This document shows, piece after piece, positions 1-13,051 of a stretch of DNA of 64,000 bases (within the stretch, counting starts at the first letter, position 1; every line of letters starts with the position of its first letter). The stretch is taken from NCBI RefSeq assembly GCF_033568475.1, contig NC_133120.1, positions 95,002,151-95,066,150 on the forward strand. Reading direction: 5' to 3'. The notes beneath the pieces were generated by a model, which saw nothing but the letters and a program-made list of their open reading frames with translations, ran no database searches and was not told the DNA's origin. The position numbers were made by a program, and so were the translations under genes. The stretch is from Henckelia pumila. Its lineage: Eukaryota; Streptophyta; Magnoliopsida; Lamiales; Gesneriaceae.

Positions 1-718
1 GATAGAAATTGAGATATTTTTTTTTTCTCCCGATCCCACACCCGAGAAGTGTCGGGACCCGAATGTTTGAGATCTCGGAATCCCATCGGGTCGGGAGAGG
101 GTAATCCCGAATAATATTTTTTTTAAAAAAAATTCTATGAAAATATTTTTAAAAAAAAATTATGAAAAAAATCAAACAATTTCTTAATACATTATAAATA
201 AATTAAAATTTTCTTTATATATAACCATTAAAAAACTAAAACATTTTAGTACATTACAAATAAACTAAAACAACTACTTGATTAATAAAAAAACATATAA
301 TTATTATTAAAAAACTAAAACATTTTAGTACATTACAAATAAACTAAAACAACTACTTGATTAATAAAAAACATATAATTATTCATAATAATAAAAAAAC
401 AAAATAAAAATTTATAACTCAATGTTAATATTAAAAAAGATAAATATAAAAAAAATATGGTATATAATTATAAAACATTAATATTAAAACATAAAATTAA
501 AAAAATATTTTTTAATTAAAAATTATTATTAAAAAAATATGATTTTTATATTCGGATCCGGTCGGAAATCCCGTCGGGAAGAGTTGCCTATTCCGATCCC
601 AATCTTGAAATTGACCGGGTCGGGAAAAATCCCGACCACTCGGGTCGAGAAAAGTTCGGAACGAAAACGGATTGGAAATCGAGACGGGTCGGGATTTATG
701 TAAAATTTGTCACCACTA
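1..718. mobile_element. hAT-like non-autonomous element, right part
   Basis: The stretch is AT-rich in the middle and has GC-rich, CGGGTCGGGA-type subterminal motifs at 1-115 and 550-700. Its right end, read inward, starts TAGTGGTGACAAA, close to the TAGGGGTGGAA end of the element at 5166-5982. The left end lies outside the window, so the target duplication cannot be tested. A direct 79-bp duplication lies inside (about 227-384). No transposase is visible. The assignment to hAT rests on the terminal sequence and on the related copy with an 8-bp duplication. Confidence 0.55.
227..384. repeat. 79-bp tandem duplication
   Basis: Two nearly identical AT-rich units start at 227 and 306 (both begin ATTAAAAAACTAAA). 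They lie inside the hAT-like element. Confidence 0.8.
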
Positions 719-3700
719 AAATTAATGAAAAACCTTCAACAGCCTGATGGATGGTACTGTTATTCATTTTTACTTTTTCTTGAATTTTTTCTCTCTCTGT
801 GTGCGTTTTTTTTCGGTTGGTAGCGTTTTTTATTTCAACTTTCTTTGGGTTTTTTAAACCAGTATCTCTCCACTTTTGTTTTTTCCAAAAGTTTTGAAAT
901 CCAAAATGTACATATGGTAGATCAGCCTAATGATAATATCTTGCATCACATATTCTGTCCTGATTTGTAGATTCAAGGTTGCTTGCATGTATGGTTCATG
1001 AATTTTTCAACGGTTGGACATTTTTGTTTTATATATAATTTTTACCAGCTTTTGTCGTTAGCACATACAATCAAGTACGCAGTATAAAACCCACACCTCC
1101 CCTCTAAACAATGATGTTAAGGAAGTCTAAATCACATTTCGAAACAGTTTAGCCAAACCATTGTTCTGCGTTTTTAATGATTCAATTTCCCGAGGGTTAG
1201 GAGAAACATATGTTTTTTAACACTACCCATGACTATAATTGCATGATGTAATGGACTCTTTATACTTTGCATATCCCAAACTTTGTAACGAGTAAATGAA
1301 ATCAGCTCAATCCAGTACATATCTATGCCTTTCTTTTCGTTCTCCAGTGGGTTTTTGGGGTGCTTCTTGATCAGAGTTTCGAGGGAGTTTTTTTTATTGA
1401 GTTTTGTGTTTCAAGAACACGAGAAAGATATGAAGAATGCTCTATATTTCATGGTTGAAATATTCGATGGGTTTTTCATCACATATATTTTTTGAAGAAC
1501 TTTTCTTGGGTGTAAATTCTTTTTTTAAAAAATTTATATTTTTAAACACTCTTCTTACATCATAGATTTGCCAATAATATATCATAGATTTTACTGTTAA
1601 TTAAGCAGTAGAGATATTGCATATAATATATTTTAGGTAAATGATAGTTTAACATTTACACAAAAACAGATTAGTTATGATTGATACTTTAATGGGAGGA
1701 ATCAATGTAATTCTTTACAACAGAACGGTTTAAAATCATAACACAAATATAAATGCATTTTTCATGTTTTTTTTTAAAAAAAATTAATGATTTAGGAAAA
1801 TTCTGGGTAATTTAATATTTTAGGAGAAATCTGGATAATTTAATGATTTTAGGACAAATCTGGGTAATCACCTCACTTCGTGAGGTGGCCTAGCCGCCTA
1901 TTCCTAGTTAAAGGAAACCTTGTTCGCGAGAGATTGTAAACTTTTTGAACAGTTTATAAATTACTTGAGCCTTTATAAACTTTCAGAAATATTTTGTAAT
2001 TTTTTTTTAAAAAAAAAAAACTTCTAAACACCAAAATAAATTGTTTGACGACTTCATCGTACAAGTAATTGATAATTTATCATTTCAATATAGTTAAATA
2101 TCAAATCATCCCATAATTAATATTAACGTATCTGAAAACCATCTTGTTTATTATATCACGCTAATTGATTTCTTGACTATAATTCTAATTATTGTTTAGT
2201 AATAATTTTAATATTAATACTATTAATTAAAGTTAACCTCTAGAATAACTAATTTTACGATATCAATGAAATTTTTTTGTATAATTCTAAAGTGTTTGGT
2301 ACAAGAGAGTAAGCAGGTTTGTCATATGTGTGAATTTTGCACGTATTTTGATGTAATCCATTGTTTGATATATTTTTTCACTAAAACAACCTAATCTAGT
2401 CTAAAAAGGACAAGATTGTATTATGCTACGTTAAATAAACTCTTTCACCATCTTAGTATTACTCATCATTGGCTTTATCCTACCCAGTAATTCCATTAAT
2501 AACATTTCCCTCCAACCTAAAATCACTCATTTAAAGGGTATTTTTGGAATAAAAAATTTAAATCATTACTTAATCTTATTCCTAAAAATCAAACCAAAAA
2601 CAATACTATTTTCAACACAAATTACCAATCCGTATTTATCATATTTTTTTATCATTCATTTAATAGTACTATTACCAACACTATTTTCATATTCCACATT
2701 CCTCTTTTCATCCTATTCTTTTCCTTACCATTTCAATTCTGAAATAGATAAATTTCATTTTAAAATTTAAAAGCTACTTTATTATTATTATTATTTTTTC
2801 CGCAATCATGACTCCTAGGAATTAATTATTTAATTGTGGGGAATAGAGCAACCAACTGAACTCGTATTTGTTTTGGGCTAATCGAGCATTTGCAATCTTT
2901 CTGGATCGGATTCATTCAATAGGCCTGTGACGAAGAAATGAACAAACAGCCCAATATTCCACACGTTCATCATTCTTTATCCAACGAAATGTAACACGAC
3001 CATAATACAACAAGTTTTTTTTTTTTTTTTTTCAAAAAAAGAGAAATATATACACAAAAAATATTTATATAATTTTATTTTTTGGAAATTATATTCGATG
3101 AGAGATGAATAATGTTGCCGACTTCCAAGTTGGTCCGCCATGTGAAGAGCTAGGTTGGGAGGGGCAGATTAAATTTGATGGAGACAATGCCTCAGCTTCC
3201 ACATTCATGAATACTCACGTTTTGGGTTCTCTTGTGCTGAAATATAATATTTTTTATGTTATTAATTTGTAATACATGCTAACATGGGCATGTCGTCTCC
3301 TTCAACACACCCCAGGTTTTTGATGTTGCATACTAAATTCTTCAAGAATATGATTTTTTTTTAAAAAAAAAAACAGAAAGCCATTTTTTATTTATAAATG
3401 TCTCCATCAAAGAATTTAATATTATTTTAATTTAATGAGAATCGAAATAATCACGACCGCTGATCAAAAAGTCACCTACTGCACCCACTCATACACCTCC
3501 CTTGAAGCTCACATGACACATGCGTAAATTATAACATGTCATTGTTCCAAATCACCATATTTGAGAACACGATCATCTCTACGAGCATAGAGGAGCGATT
3601 GAATTGAAATTTATTCATAAAATTAGTTTTTTCAATGATATTATTCACGTATGTCGGAAAAGAAAATAAACGTATATAATGAAAACAAACACGTGTAACA

Positions 3701-4808
3701 TATATCCAAAAATCAAGGTGGTGGTTATTAAATAGTGAAGAAGCACCTGGTTAAAACTTAAAACCCACGATAATTTCAAAAGTTTATTAATGGCCCTCTT
3801 TATGAAACTTTTTTATTATGATTTTTTTTCTCGATCATCTTACTATATTATTAAGTGTATGTGGCTTATAAAAACTGTTTTTGATGTCATGATAATCTTT
3901 TTAAATTTTTTCAATGCACCCCATAATACCTGACAAAAAACTTTCTTCATGTCTCATTTCCTCCGACTTTCTCATCAATTTTCTCTTTAACCTCCTTCCT
4001 CCTCTTTCATTTTTTTTACTCTGTCAAACTCAAATTTTTTATATCGACACTTTTATCAAGTTAGAGTCTTTACCAAATTATATATTTACACGATACGCAT
4101 CATCACGTATGTCATGGTAGCTTATATATAATATAATTCCGAAAGTACCATAATTATTATCATATACATCATCTTAAACATTCAAACTGTTTTTTATACA
4201 TAGTGCGTGTACCACTGTTTCATTGCATCCCACAACAGCACTTCATTTTTAGACTTACAGAATTAATATCCACCACTATCAACACAAATACACGATATTA
4301 AGATCACAAGGGGAAGATTAGTACCAAGTGTCAAATCGTAATTGTTTTTATTAATACTAAATAATAAAAAAAAAATTGTCATTTTCGCTGCGAGATAATT
4401 ATTATAAGTTAAAACAGACAGTGGGAAGCTGTTCTTTATCCCTCTGAATTATTATAATAATATTTGACCGACCGAGATTTACCTCAACAAATTTTTATTT
4501 ATTATTTTTTTATGGTTTATTCGTCAACGCCATTACAAAAAGTGAGTGCCCCCGACGAGACATTTCTAGTTCCCTCTTTTTTGATAAGGTTAATTAATTT
4601 TTATATTATATTAAACTCAAAAAACAGACGTGCCTCTGTTTGATGGTTTCTCAAGGCCAGCAGCACAGTCCACTTGTTTAAAAATCTTTACGAACTTGTC
4701 AACTCATTTTACTCTCTTTTAAAATTATTAGAGAAACGATTTCAAAAACAAAAAAAAAATATTAGTAGAGAAACAAATTATTTATAAATTTAATATTTTA
4801 TATTTATA
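719..4808. other. AT-rich intergenic DNA, no gene recognised
   Basis: There is no convincing coding sequence on either strand; the short open frames are low-complexity. A T-run lies near 3009-3030. The part around 2290-2690 may be an old MITE, since words like GTGTTTGGTA recur in inverse near its end, but I could not define its ends. Confidence 0.6.
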
Positions 4809-4817
4809 TTTATTTAA
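4809..4817. repeat. Left 9-bp target-site duplication of the MULE
   Basis: TTTATTTAA, identical to 10502-10510 at the other end of the element. Confidence 0.75.
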
Positions 4818-5165
4818 CGGTAAATTACCATAAAATACCCAAATAAAAACATAAATTCACCCTCAGTCCCTAGTTCAGAAAAAATGTTTCCTAGCTCCCT
4901 GACAAACAGTTTTATTTATTTGAACTCCCTAATGCATAACCAAATACAGTAATACCCTTCTTTTATTTTGTAAACCCCATAATACCCTTACTTCAATTGT
5001 TTCTCTTTCTTCTCATGCAACAACAATAAGAATACCTTTTTCTTTTTATTTCTATTTTTTTAATCAAATTTGTACATGCGTTGTGATTTTTGAGAAATTG
5101 ACCTGAAAAGATGGAAACAGACGAAGGAAATTATTATTTAAAAAAATGTTGGTCGATGGATTAGG

Positions 5166-5982
5166 TAGGGTTGGAAAAAATTTTCGAAATCCGGACTCAT
5201 TCCGAATCACATCCCATTTTTGTTCCCAAAAAAATTCTAACACGATATTTTTTCAATCCGAATTTTTGGGATTTATCTCATTCCGATTTATATCAAGAGA
5301 GGGATCGGGAATAAAACCTTATCCTGACAGGATTCTCGATCCGTCCCGAAATAATATTATAATATATTTTATTAATCAATCGAGCTAAATATTATTGTGT
5401 TTCAACTCATATAACAATTAATAGTGGACTTCATTCGCATAATTGTTTATTATTGAAAAGATCGAATAGTAGAAAGACAAAATGATATTTTATTTTTGTG
5501 TATTACTTAAAATATTAAATTAAAATTTTAATTAATTCATATTTATAATTATATAATTAGAAAAAATATGTAGAATAAAAAATGCAGTTTGAAAATATAT
5601 TTAACAAAATTTATCTAGTAATTTGTATCCAAATATTTTAGTAATAATTATCCGTTGCACAGTATGATGTTCATCTCGACAGAACCCCAAAACATTATCT
5701 AAAATATTTTAATATTATATGTTTTAAGTTGAATATTTATTTTTTATTTACAAATATAATCTAAATAGTATTTTTTTTATAAAATAGTCACATTTGTTTT
5801 TAACGAAATCTTGAAAATAAAAAAAAAATTCGGGATTCTTTCTCTCTAACGACGGGATCCCGAATATTCGGGTCTCGAAATGTGTCGGGTACGGGATCAA
5901 GAAAAAAAATATTTTTTCGATTTTTTCGGGACGAAAATTGGGTATGAGGTTATGGGACGGTCCCGACCATATTCCACCCCTA
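5166..5982. mobile_element. hAT-type element nested in the MULE
   Basis: The 817-bp element begins TAGGGTTGGAA and ends with the inverse, TTCCACCCCTA. It is flanked by a perfect 8-bp duplication, GGATTAGG, at 5158-5165 and 5983-5990, which is the hAT signature. The subterminal regions are rich in GGGATCGGGA/TCCCGA motifs and the centre is AT-rich. No transposase is present. An 80-codon open frame across the left end (5146-5388) is an effect of the repeat. Confidence 0.85.
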
Positions 5983-6321
5983 GGATTAGGGAAAAGGTTT
6001 GCAGAGTATTGTGTTTTTATATTTTAACCCTATTTTGAGATTTTTAAAATAAATAAATAAATAATTTGATCTTGTTTTGATTCTTGTTGTCAAATAATTG
6101 TAATCATCATAATAATATCACATACCTTATTTCATGTCGCTTCTGCTTATTAAATTTGTAATATTTCCTCAAGAATCCTAAAATCCTCATTTAATTTGCT
6201 ACAGTTTAATTCATTTTTTGTAGTATTATGCTAATATCCCGAGTACTAGATTCATGTATTTGGTGTGTTTAATCTAAAAAATTCATCAAACTATAAGAAT
6301 CACAATTTAAAAATAAGTTGT

Positions 6322-7575
6322 GAAATGTCTTTAGCATAAAGACTATGGTAAATAACCCGATACAACTTGAAATATATCTAGTACAAACATGTTAAAATAA
6401 GGTACATATTGAGGACAATAAAGTACATATGTATCAAATACGAGTGCCTAGAATTTTTTGTCCAACTCACATGGACGAGTATATGCGCGTGGGTCTCATA
6501 TGGGTTTTAAGGAATTTTTTGCCCAACCCACGTGGCAACCCACGCGGACGTGGGGATGCACGTGGTTGCCCTGCATGCTGAAATCAAGTACATATTCAAA
6601 TAAATAAGGTACAATAGTGTCAAAATAAGGTACATAACGACATGGATTTAGCACATATTTCTCACATTTTAGTATTTACACAAAAAAATACAATAATGTC
6701 AATTGATAAGTAAATAATAAAATAACTAAATAAATTATATATGAAATGTTTTTAGCATAAAGGCTATGGTAAATAACCGAATACAACTTGAAGTATATCT
6801 AGTACAAACATGTTAAAATAAGGTACATATCTCGGCACTCATACGTATCAAATATGAGTGCCGAGATTTTTTTGTCCAACTCACACGGACGAGTATATGC
6901 GCGTGGGTTTCATATGAGTTTTAAGGAATTTTTTGCCCAACCCGCGTGGCAACCCACGCGAACGTGGGGATGCACGTGGTTGCCCTGCATGCTAAAATCA
7001 AGCACATATTCAAATAAATAAGGTACAATATTGTCAAAATAAGGTACATAACGACGTGGATTTAGCACATATTTCTCACATTTTAGTATTTACACAAAAA
7101 GATACAATAATGTCAATTGATAAGTAAATAATGAAAGAACTAAATAAAGTATATATGAAATGTCTTTAGCATAAAAGCTATGGTAAATAACCGAATACAA
7201 CTTGAAGTATATCTAGTACAAACATGTTAAAATAAGGTACATATTGAGGACAATAAAGTACATATGTATCAAATATGAGTGCCGAGATTTTTTTGTCCAA
7301 CTCACACGGACGAGTATATGCGTGTGGGTCTCATGTGGGTTTTTAGGAATTTTTCGCCCAACCCACGTGGCAACCCACGCGGACGTGGGGATGCACGTGG
7401 TTGCCCTGCATGCTGAAATCAAGTACATATTCAAATAAATAAGGTACAATAGTGTCAAAATAAGGTACATAACGATGTGGGTTTAGCACATATTTCTCAC
7501 ATTTTAGTATTTACACAAAAAGATACAATAATGTCAATTGATAAGTAAATAATGAAATAACTAAATAAAGTATAT
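6322..7575. repeat. Three-copy tandem array, unit about 414-421 bp
   Basis: The unit starts at 6322, 6743 and 7157 (GAAATGTYTTTAGCATAAA). Each copy has an AT-rich part containing many AAGGTACATA words and one GC-rich block of about 110 bp. The block holds CACGTGG- and CACGCGG-type motifs arranged partly as inverted repeats (near 6524-6575, 6938-6990 and 7359-7411). The copies differ by scattered substitutions, several at CpG. Weaker traces of the AT-rich part continue to about 8500. No open reading frame is conserved across the copies. The array lies wholly inside the MULE. Confidence 0.9.
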
Positions 7576-10340
7576 ATGCAAGTAAGTCATATACATTCAA
7601 GTTAAAATATGGTATATATAAGAGTCAACAGAGTATATTTTTATCAAATATCTATATCCGTGAAAAGCATGTGGTTTTCACCGAACATAAATGTGATTGG
7701 GTACCAAACACCATTAGAGATAGTTATTTTCATATTAAATTATTAATGACATATTTGCACAAGCATATAAATTAAGATAGCCAAACATGTCATCAAATTC
7801 TTTGTAAGTAGTTCATGAATAATGTCTATGAAATATCTACATGCAAGATATTAATTCATTTAGATATCACCGATATCTCAGCCATGAGGGGTGTACGTTT
7901 AGATGTGCTTGAAATACTCAAACCATGGAATAGTTACTCAAACAAGTTTCACTTATATCAATTGTCAAATATAATCTAAAGATTTAATTTCTCACTTCAA
8001 GAGAGTACAAATACAAGTAAATAAGGTACAATAATATTAAACTGAGGCACATAACGAGGTACATATAGCACATATTTCTTCAATTTGAGTATTTGCACAA
8101 AAAAATGACGGTGATTTCAATTGATAAGTAAATAATAAAATAGTTACTCATAGAATAGTTAATCAAACAAGTTGATATATGCTTGAGATGTTCAAATCAT
8201 GGAATAGTTACTCAAACAAGTTTCACTTAACTATAACAAGTTTCACCTATATCAATTGACTAGTATAATATAAAGATTTAATTTCTCACTTCATGAGGGT
8301 AAATATATACGTAAATAATGTACAATAATATTAAAATGAGGTACATAACGAGGTGCATATAGCACATATTTTTCCAACTTGAGTATTAACACAAAAAAGT
8401 GATAGTAATGTCAATTGATATGTAAATAATAAAATAGTTAAACAAAAGTAAACCAGGTATATCCAAGTAAAAATATGGTACATATAAGAGTTAATAGAAC
8501 ACATTGTTATCAAATTTGACTATTCAATGGGAAGATTGTGGTCTCCATCGAACGTGAATGTGATTAGTTTATAAATGAAGTTGTAGTTTCGGTATATTAA
8601 AGTTAAAATATGGTACAAAATTTAGTATTTTCGGTACACTAAAATTGAAATAGGGTATGTATAAGAGTCAATTGAGAACATATCCGGTAAATTTGTTCAA
8701 ACATAAGGTACACACTTTAGTAAATCATGTATATTTTACAATAAGGTATATATAAGAGTCAATCAAACAATTAGATCCAATTTGAGTTTTCGGTTGAATG
8801 ATTATGGTTGACATTGAACATGAAATTGTTAATATATTCGAATATCTAATTGTTGTGTTATAATGCTCCATTTATTCTAATATATACTTAAATTTGATGT
8901 TTTTGTACTTCGATTCAATAAAACAATACCATATTTGTTTGTTTGTTAATTGTTTGTTTGTTTTTTTTCAAAAATTAACCTTGACATTAAATGATCTCAA
9001 ATATCCTATTTATGTGTTTTAGTGCTCGATATATACTAATAGATATCTAATATAGATAAATTTGTACTTCAATTTCGCAAAATAGTACTCATTCTTTTAA
9101 TTGAACCTTGGTATCAAATGACTATATCTACTTGAATACCAAATTTACTTGTTCTAGTGTTCAATTTACTCTAATTGTTAGCCAACTTCGATAGTTTTAT
9201 CTTAACAAAAAATATCCAATTTTTTTGGATTGAATATTGAAATCAAATGGTCTCATACAATTCAAATACTCAATTTATGTGTTCTAGTGCTCAGTTTATT
9301 CTAATAGATACACAAATTAAATATTTTTGTACTTTGAATTCCAAAAAAAATCTCAAATTTTTTTAATTGAACCTTAATATCAAAGTATGTCATTATTACT
9401 CAAACAAATGATTCATTGTAAAACACCAACCAATAAAATTTTTGATTAACAGTATGCACAAAATCATAGAATAAACAATAAAATGATGATTCTTTGTCAA
9501 ACCAACTTCAAAATCGAAAGAAAGGCAACATTATCACATCAAGTTGCTAGCAATATAGAACAAATTCAATAATCTTTTAAATGTTTTCCATCCAAAATCT
9601 TTCATTCTCATTCGTAGACAAAAACTATGACAAAATAGAAAATTGTGCACATCATCATTATATAAAATATTATCGATATTTTTGAAAAAAAAAACTGAGA
9701 ACCAAACTATTATAAAAATAATAATCAATAATGATAGTTTGCAAAATCAACTATGCAATTGGAAGAAATCACAGTAAAAAAATAATAATAATAATTATAA
9801 CAAAATAGACATGGATTCAAATATTCAATCTCTACTCCAAACGATCCAATCTTTCACAACAATTCAATTAAAAATTTCATTCTTGCAATTAATTAAAAAT
9901 TCAAATTTCAATGTGTTGATGAAATGATAATCATGTGGGAACGAGAATTTAAATGACTAATGACTGTAGAAAAAAATAATTTACAGTTTTTTTTTGTTTG
10001 AAAAACTTATACAAAATAATTTTACAGTGATTTTTGTTGATACTCTGTTTTCTTGGCTCTTTTTGAAGTGGATCTTCGAAGGCCCTTCTGATTCTCATTT
10101 TTGTTATAATAGAATGGTGATTTAAAGTTATTTTTAGCTTGGATTTCCAACTTTTACGAGCTTTGGTTGATCATTGGATTTTGGTGGGGATGACTATGAA
10201 CCCAAAAGATACCCATTTATTGAAAATTGTATTTGGTGGTAGAATGACGATGTGGAGGTGAGAAGCCATTGACAAGCCCATTGTACTTGGTGCTCATTGA
10301 TTGGAAGAAATGACAGCAAAATGGAGGAGAAGAGATTTTA
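7576..10340. other. Decayed internal MULE sequence, no gene
   Basis: AT-rich DNA with scattered degenerate repeats of GGTACATA-type words (to about 8760) and of phrases like TGTTCTAGTGCTCA (about 8860-9310). No coding sequence was recognised. Confidence 0.6.
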
Positions 10341-10604
10341 GCGTGGGAATGGAGAATAAAAGGTTATTTATGTCATTTTGAGGGTTTAGGGACTGATTGC
10401 ACATGAAACTAAGATGTCAGGGAGTTCAGATGAATTTTTTATGACACAGGGACTGTCCACACATTTATAATTGAGTTTAGGGATTTTTGGACAATTCACC
10501 CTTTATTTAATTCATTAAAAAAATAATCGCATGCGTGTTTTTCAATACGTAATGAATAAAAATATATTATTAAAAGAATTTTAAAAAATATTGCTAAATA
10601 TAAT

Positions 10605-10826
10605 TAGGGTGGTTTTTCGATATACCGTATAAAAATATTGGTATGAAAAAAAATTCATACCGATACCGATGTCAAAATTCTGAAATTTTGGTATGAAAAA
10701 AATCCATATTGATACCGCATAGATACTAAAAAAAAATTCGATATACCGAAAAAATGTCTGTATATCGAAAAAAATTCGGTACGATATGCCGAAAACTCGG
10801 TATTTTGATCCGATATGTCAACCCTA
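10605..10826. mobile_element. hAT-type MITE, 222 bp
   Basis: Starts TAGGGTGG and ends CAACCCTA (inverse TAGGGTTG). A perfect 8-bp duplication, AATATAAT, lies at 10597-10604 and 10827-10834. The inside is made of CGGTAT/ATACCG words in both orientations. A short open frame over its right half (10754-10954) is not a gene. Confidence 0.85.
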
Positions 10827-10834
10827 AATATAAT

Positions 10835-11491
10835 ATATCAGACTTATACGAGAAAAAAAGAAGTATTGTAATCTACACAAACACATTGGAGGTATATAAT
10901 TCTTTTTTTCCCAAAACAATATTGTACAAAAACACTTTGTATATTGTCGAATAATCAAGAAGAAACATTTTCAGTTACGGGCCATATGATGTGATGCTAA
11001 GATCGAGGAGCTCTGCGAATTGGAATCATTTTTATGTTTTCGATTATATTCAAACAAAACTATAATTGGAAAACTCCGAAAGTAGAAGAAAATTCAAGAA
11101 AAAAAAAGGGTGGGGTGGGGGTGGCTGGGGAAAGGGAAACATGAACCAAATCAGATGCTCTTTAATTTAGCATCGTGCGATGCACATCTTCTGTTTCAAT
11201 CTCTTATTAAGTGATTGATAAGATCTTATTAAAAACATAAATAAATATTGAAAGGTATTTAATATTTTCATGTACAATTTGAAATATATTACCTTGGTAA
11301 ATATAAATATTGAAGCGGTGGGAAACAAAGCGGTGCCAAAGTTGGGCGGTGCACCGCCATGGAATTCCCTTGATTAATTTCATCAGCCGTTTCCAATATT
11401 ACGTGTCTCTCTAAATACCGCGATAGAGTCAGGAAATTCCATTATAAGAAGGTGAAAGTGATTTTTTATTGAACGCGTGAAGGAATGATAT
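10835..11491. other. Intergenic DNA, nothing recognised
   Basis: No gene or defined element was found; a purine-rich stretch (GGTGGGGTGGGGGTGG) lies near 11109-11130. Confidence 0.5.
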
Positions 11492-13051
11492 TGTGGTGGC
11501 CTGCTCCGCAATTGCTTACTAAATTAAAACTTAAGCATCTAATTAAATCTTAAATAATAATAATAAGATAAATCAGCGGAAACTGAAATACATAAAACTT
11601 GAATCGAAAACATCAGTTAAAACACGGGTTTAAGGTACAATCCTATCAAAATTCATTATATCAAATACAATCCCAGATAAAGCAACTACACCAAATAACC
11701 GAAAACTCAACGGTGCTGCTCCTCGTCTCGGGGCTCACTCCTGCCTGCATCATCCAAGCTGAGGTCTGCTCCGAGGAATGAGGTGTCCAAAATGAAAACA
11801 AGAACGTGAGTGCTAACGTCCAGTACAATAAATATGAGTATATATACAAACTTATATGTGCATGCATATGACGTGGACAGGGTAACTGGATCAACAATAA
11901 AAATTCATGTTCAAATTGGAGGTGCAGAGTGCATAGTACCAACTCGGAAATACCCATCTGGATAACTATCACAATCGTCTAGAAGTGGATCTGGAAATAT
12001 CCAGGAAACATCATAGCCTTCACGACCCGTTGGCCACTGTGACTCGTGATGTCCAATCGTCCACAAACTGGGGCTGAGCGACCCTACTAAACATGTCTAT
12101 CTCGAAGGAGATAAGATCAACGTGATACATGGACCTGCAACATATGAACATTAATACATTCATATCATGGCAGATAAAAATGCAACACATGAGAGTGCAT
12201 AATCAGTTGGATATCTCAGTCAATACTTACGTACTTCTATAGGTTAAGTCTAGATGAACGGTCTAGTATTCAAATCTATAATCTAATGTATATATACCGT
12301 ATCACTTATACCATTCTAAAGTTTTAACTAAGTTAATAGATACTCTCAAACTTATCAAAGATCTCGAAATATTACCTGCATCCGTCGTTAGCCCACTGAT
12401 GGAGATGATCCCAAACTCTAGGCACAACTTCGCTAAGATCTCGGTAGTGCCTCACTATCGTTCGACCCACGATACGATGCGTAAAAAACCCAAATATCGA
12501 CTAAGAACGAGAGATAATGAAGTGGAATTGGAAATTTAAAATGAGGGTCTCGACCTCTATTTATAGACAGGAATTCAAAAATTCTGTTCTATGGTTCGGA
12601 GCTTCCGATCATGCCTTCGGATTTTACGATCGCTATTCACCGAACGCGTGTCCAGTGATTGGACAAATCACTGTTTCAAGTGGATTCGGACCTTTCGATC
12701 CTTGGTTCGGAGCTTGCGAACTGCCTTGTGTCAAATCACCAATCAGAAACTCATACTCTGTCTATCTTAGAGAGTTGAGACATTCCGATCTCGAGTTCGG
12801 AACTTTCGAACTGCTCGTTGCTTCCGAAAACCATCCTTGTCATCCGAACTAGTTCGGATCTTTTGAACTTTACATGCCCTACTTCGGACCTTCTGAACTG
12901 CTCAGATCTTTGACTTCCTTCGAAACATTTTCGAACGTCTTGAAATCGATTTTTTACTCATTTTTCTCAAATAAGGGTTCCTTAATCATGTTTCAACCAT
13001 TTAAACATACTTAAAAAGTTTAATTACTTGATTTTAAATCGGGTTACTATA
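11492..13051 (-). mobile_element. Probable solo LTR of a Ty3/gypsy element
   Basis: On the minus strand the segment begins TATAGTAACCCG, like the TGTAGTAACCCG start of many plant gypsy LTRs with one G-to-A change, and ends GGCCACCACA. A TATA-type motif (TATAAATA, minus) lies at 12558-12565. The flanking pentamers on the minus strand are ACGTC (right) and ATATC (left). They differ only at a CpG, as expected if one copy decayed. No internal coding region or second LTR adjoins it. Several TTCGGA...TCCGAA-like palindromic words recur at 12590-12930, in the U3 part. Open frames at 11661-11972 and 12517-12852 are by-products. Confidence 0.55.
12590..12935. repeat. Degenerate near-palindromic subrepeats in the LTR U3
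   Basis: About eight irregularly spaced copies of a TTCGGANCTTNCGAAC-like word (for example near 12594, 12687, 12706, 12796, 12850 and 12882). They sit upstream of the putative TATA motif in the LTR's own orientation. Confidence 0.6.

Larger units (their letters stand above)
4818..10501. mobile_element. Mutator-like element (MULE), non-autonomous, 5.7 kb
   Basis: The ends are inverted repeats. The left end reads CGGTAAATTACCATAAAATA. The right end, reverse-complemented, reads GGGTGAATTGTCCAAAAATC. The similarity continues imperfectly for about 100-150 bp, with shared words such as CAGTCCCT and CTCCCTGACA. The element is flanked by a perfect 9-bp direct repeat, TTTATTTAA, at 4809-4817 and 10502-10510, and 9 bp is the hallmark duplication of Mutator-like elements. 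No transposase frame is visible. The inside holds a nested hAT element (5166-5982), a three-copy tandem array (6322-7575) and decayed AT-rich sequence. The duplication is AT-rich, so the call rests on ends and duplication together. Confidence 0.8.

Noticed and set aside
7213-7470. Overlapping sense and antisense frames in the third array unit
   Set aside because: The frame is not kept in the other two units.
6322-7575. CRISPR-like reading of the tandem array
   Set aside because: Units are about 415 bp and contiguous, with no spacers, and the DNA is plant nuclear.
11661-12852. Open frames inside the putative solo LTR
   Set aside because: Composition follows the repeat and no protein family is recognisable.
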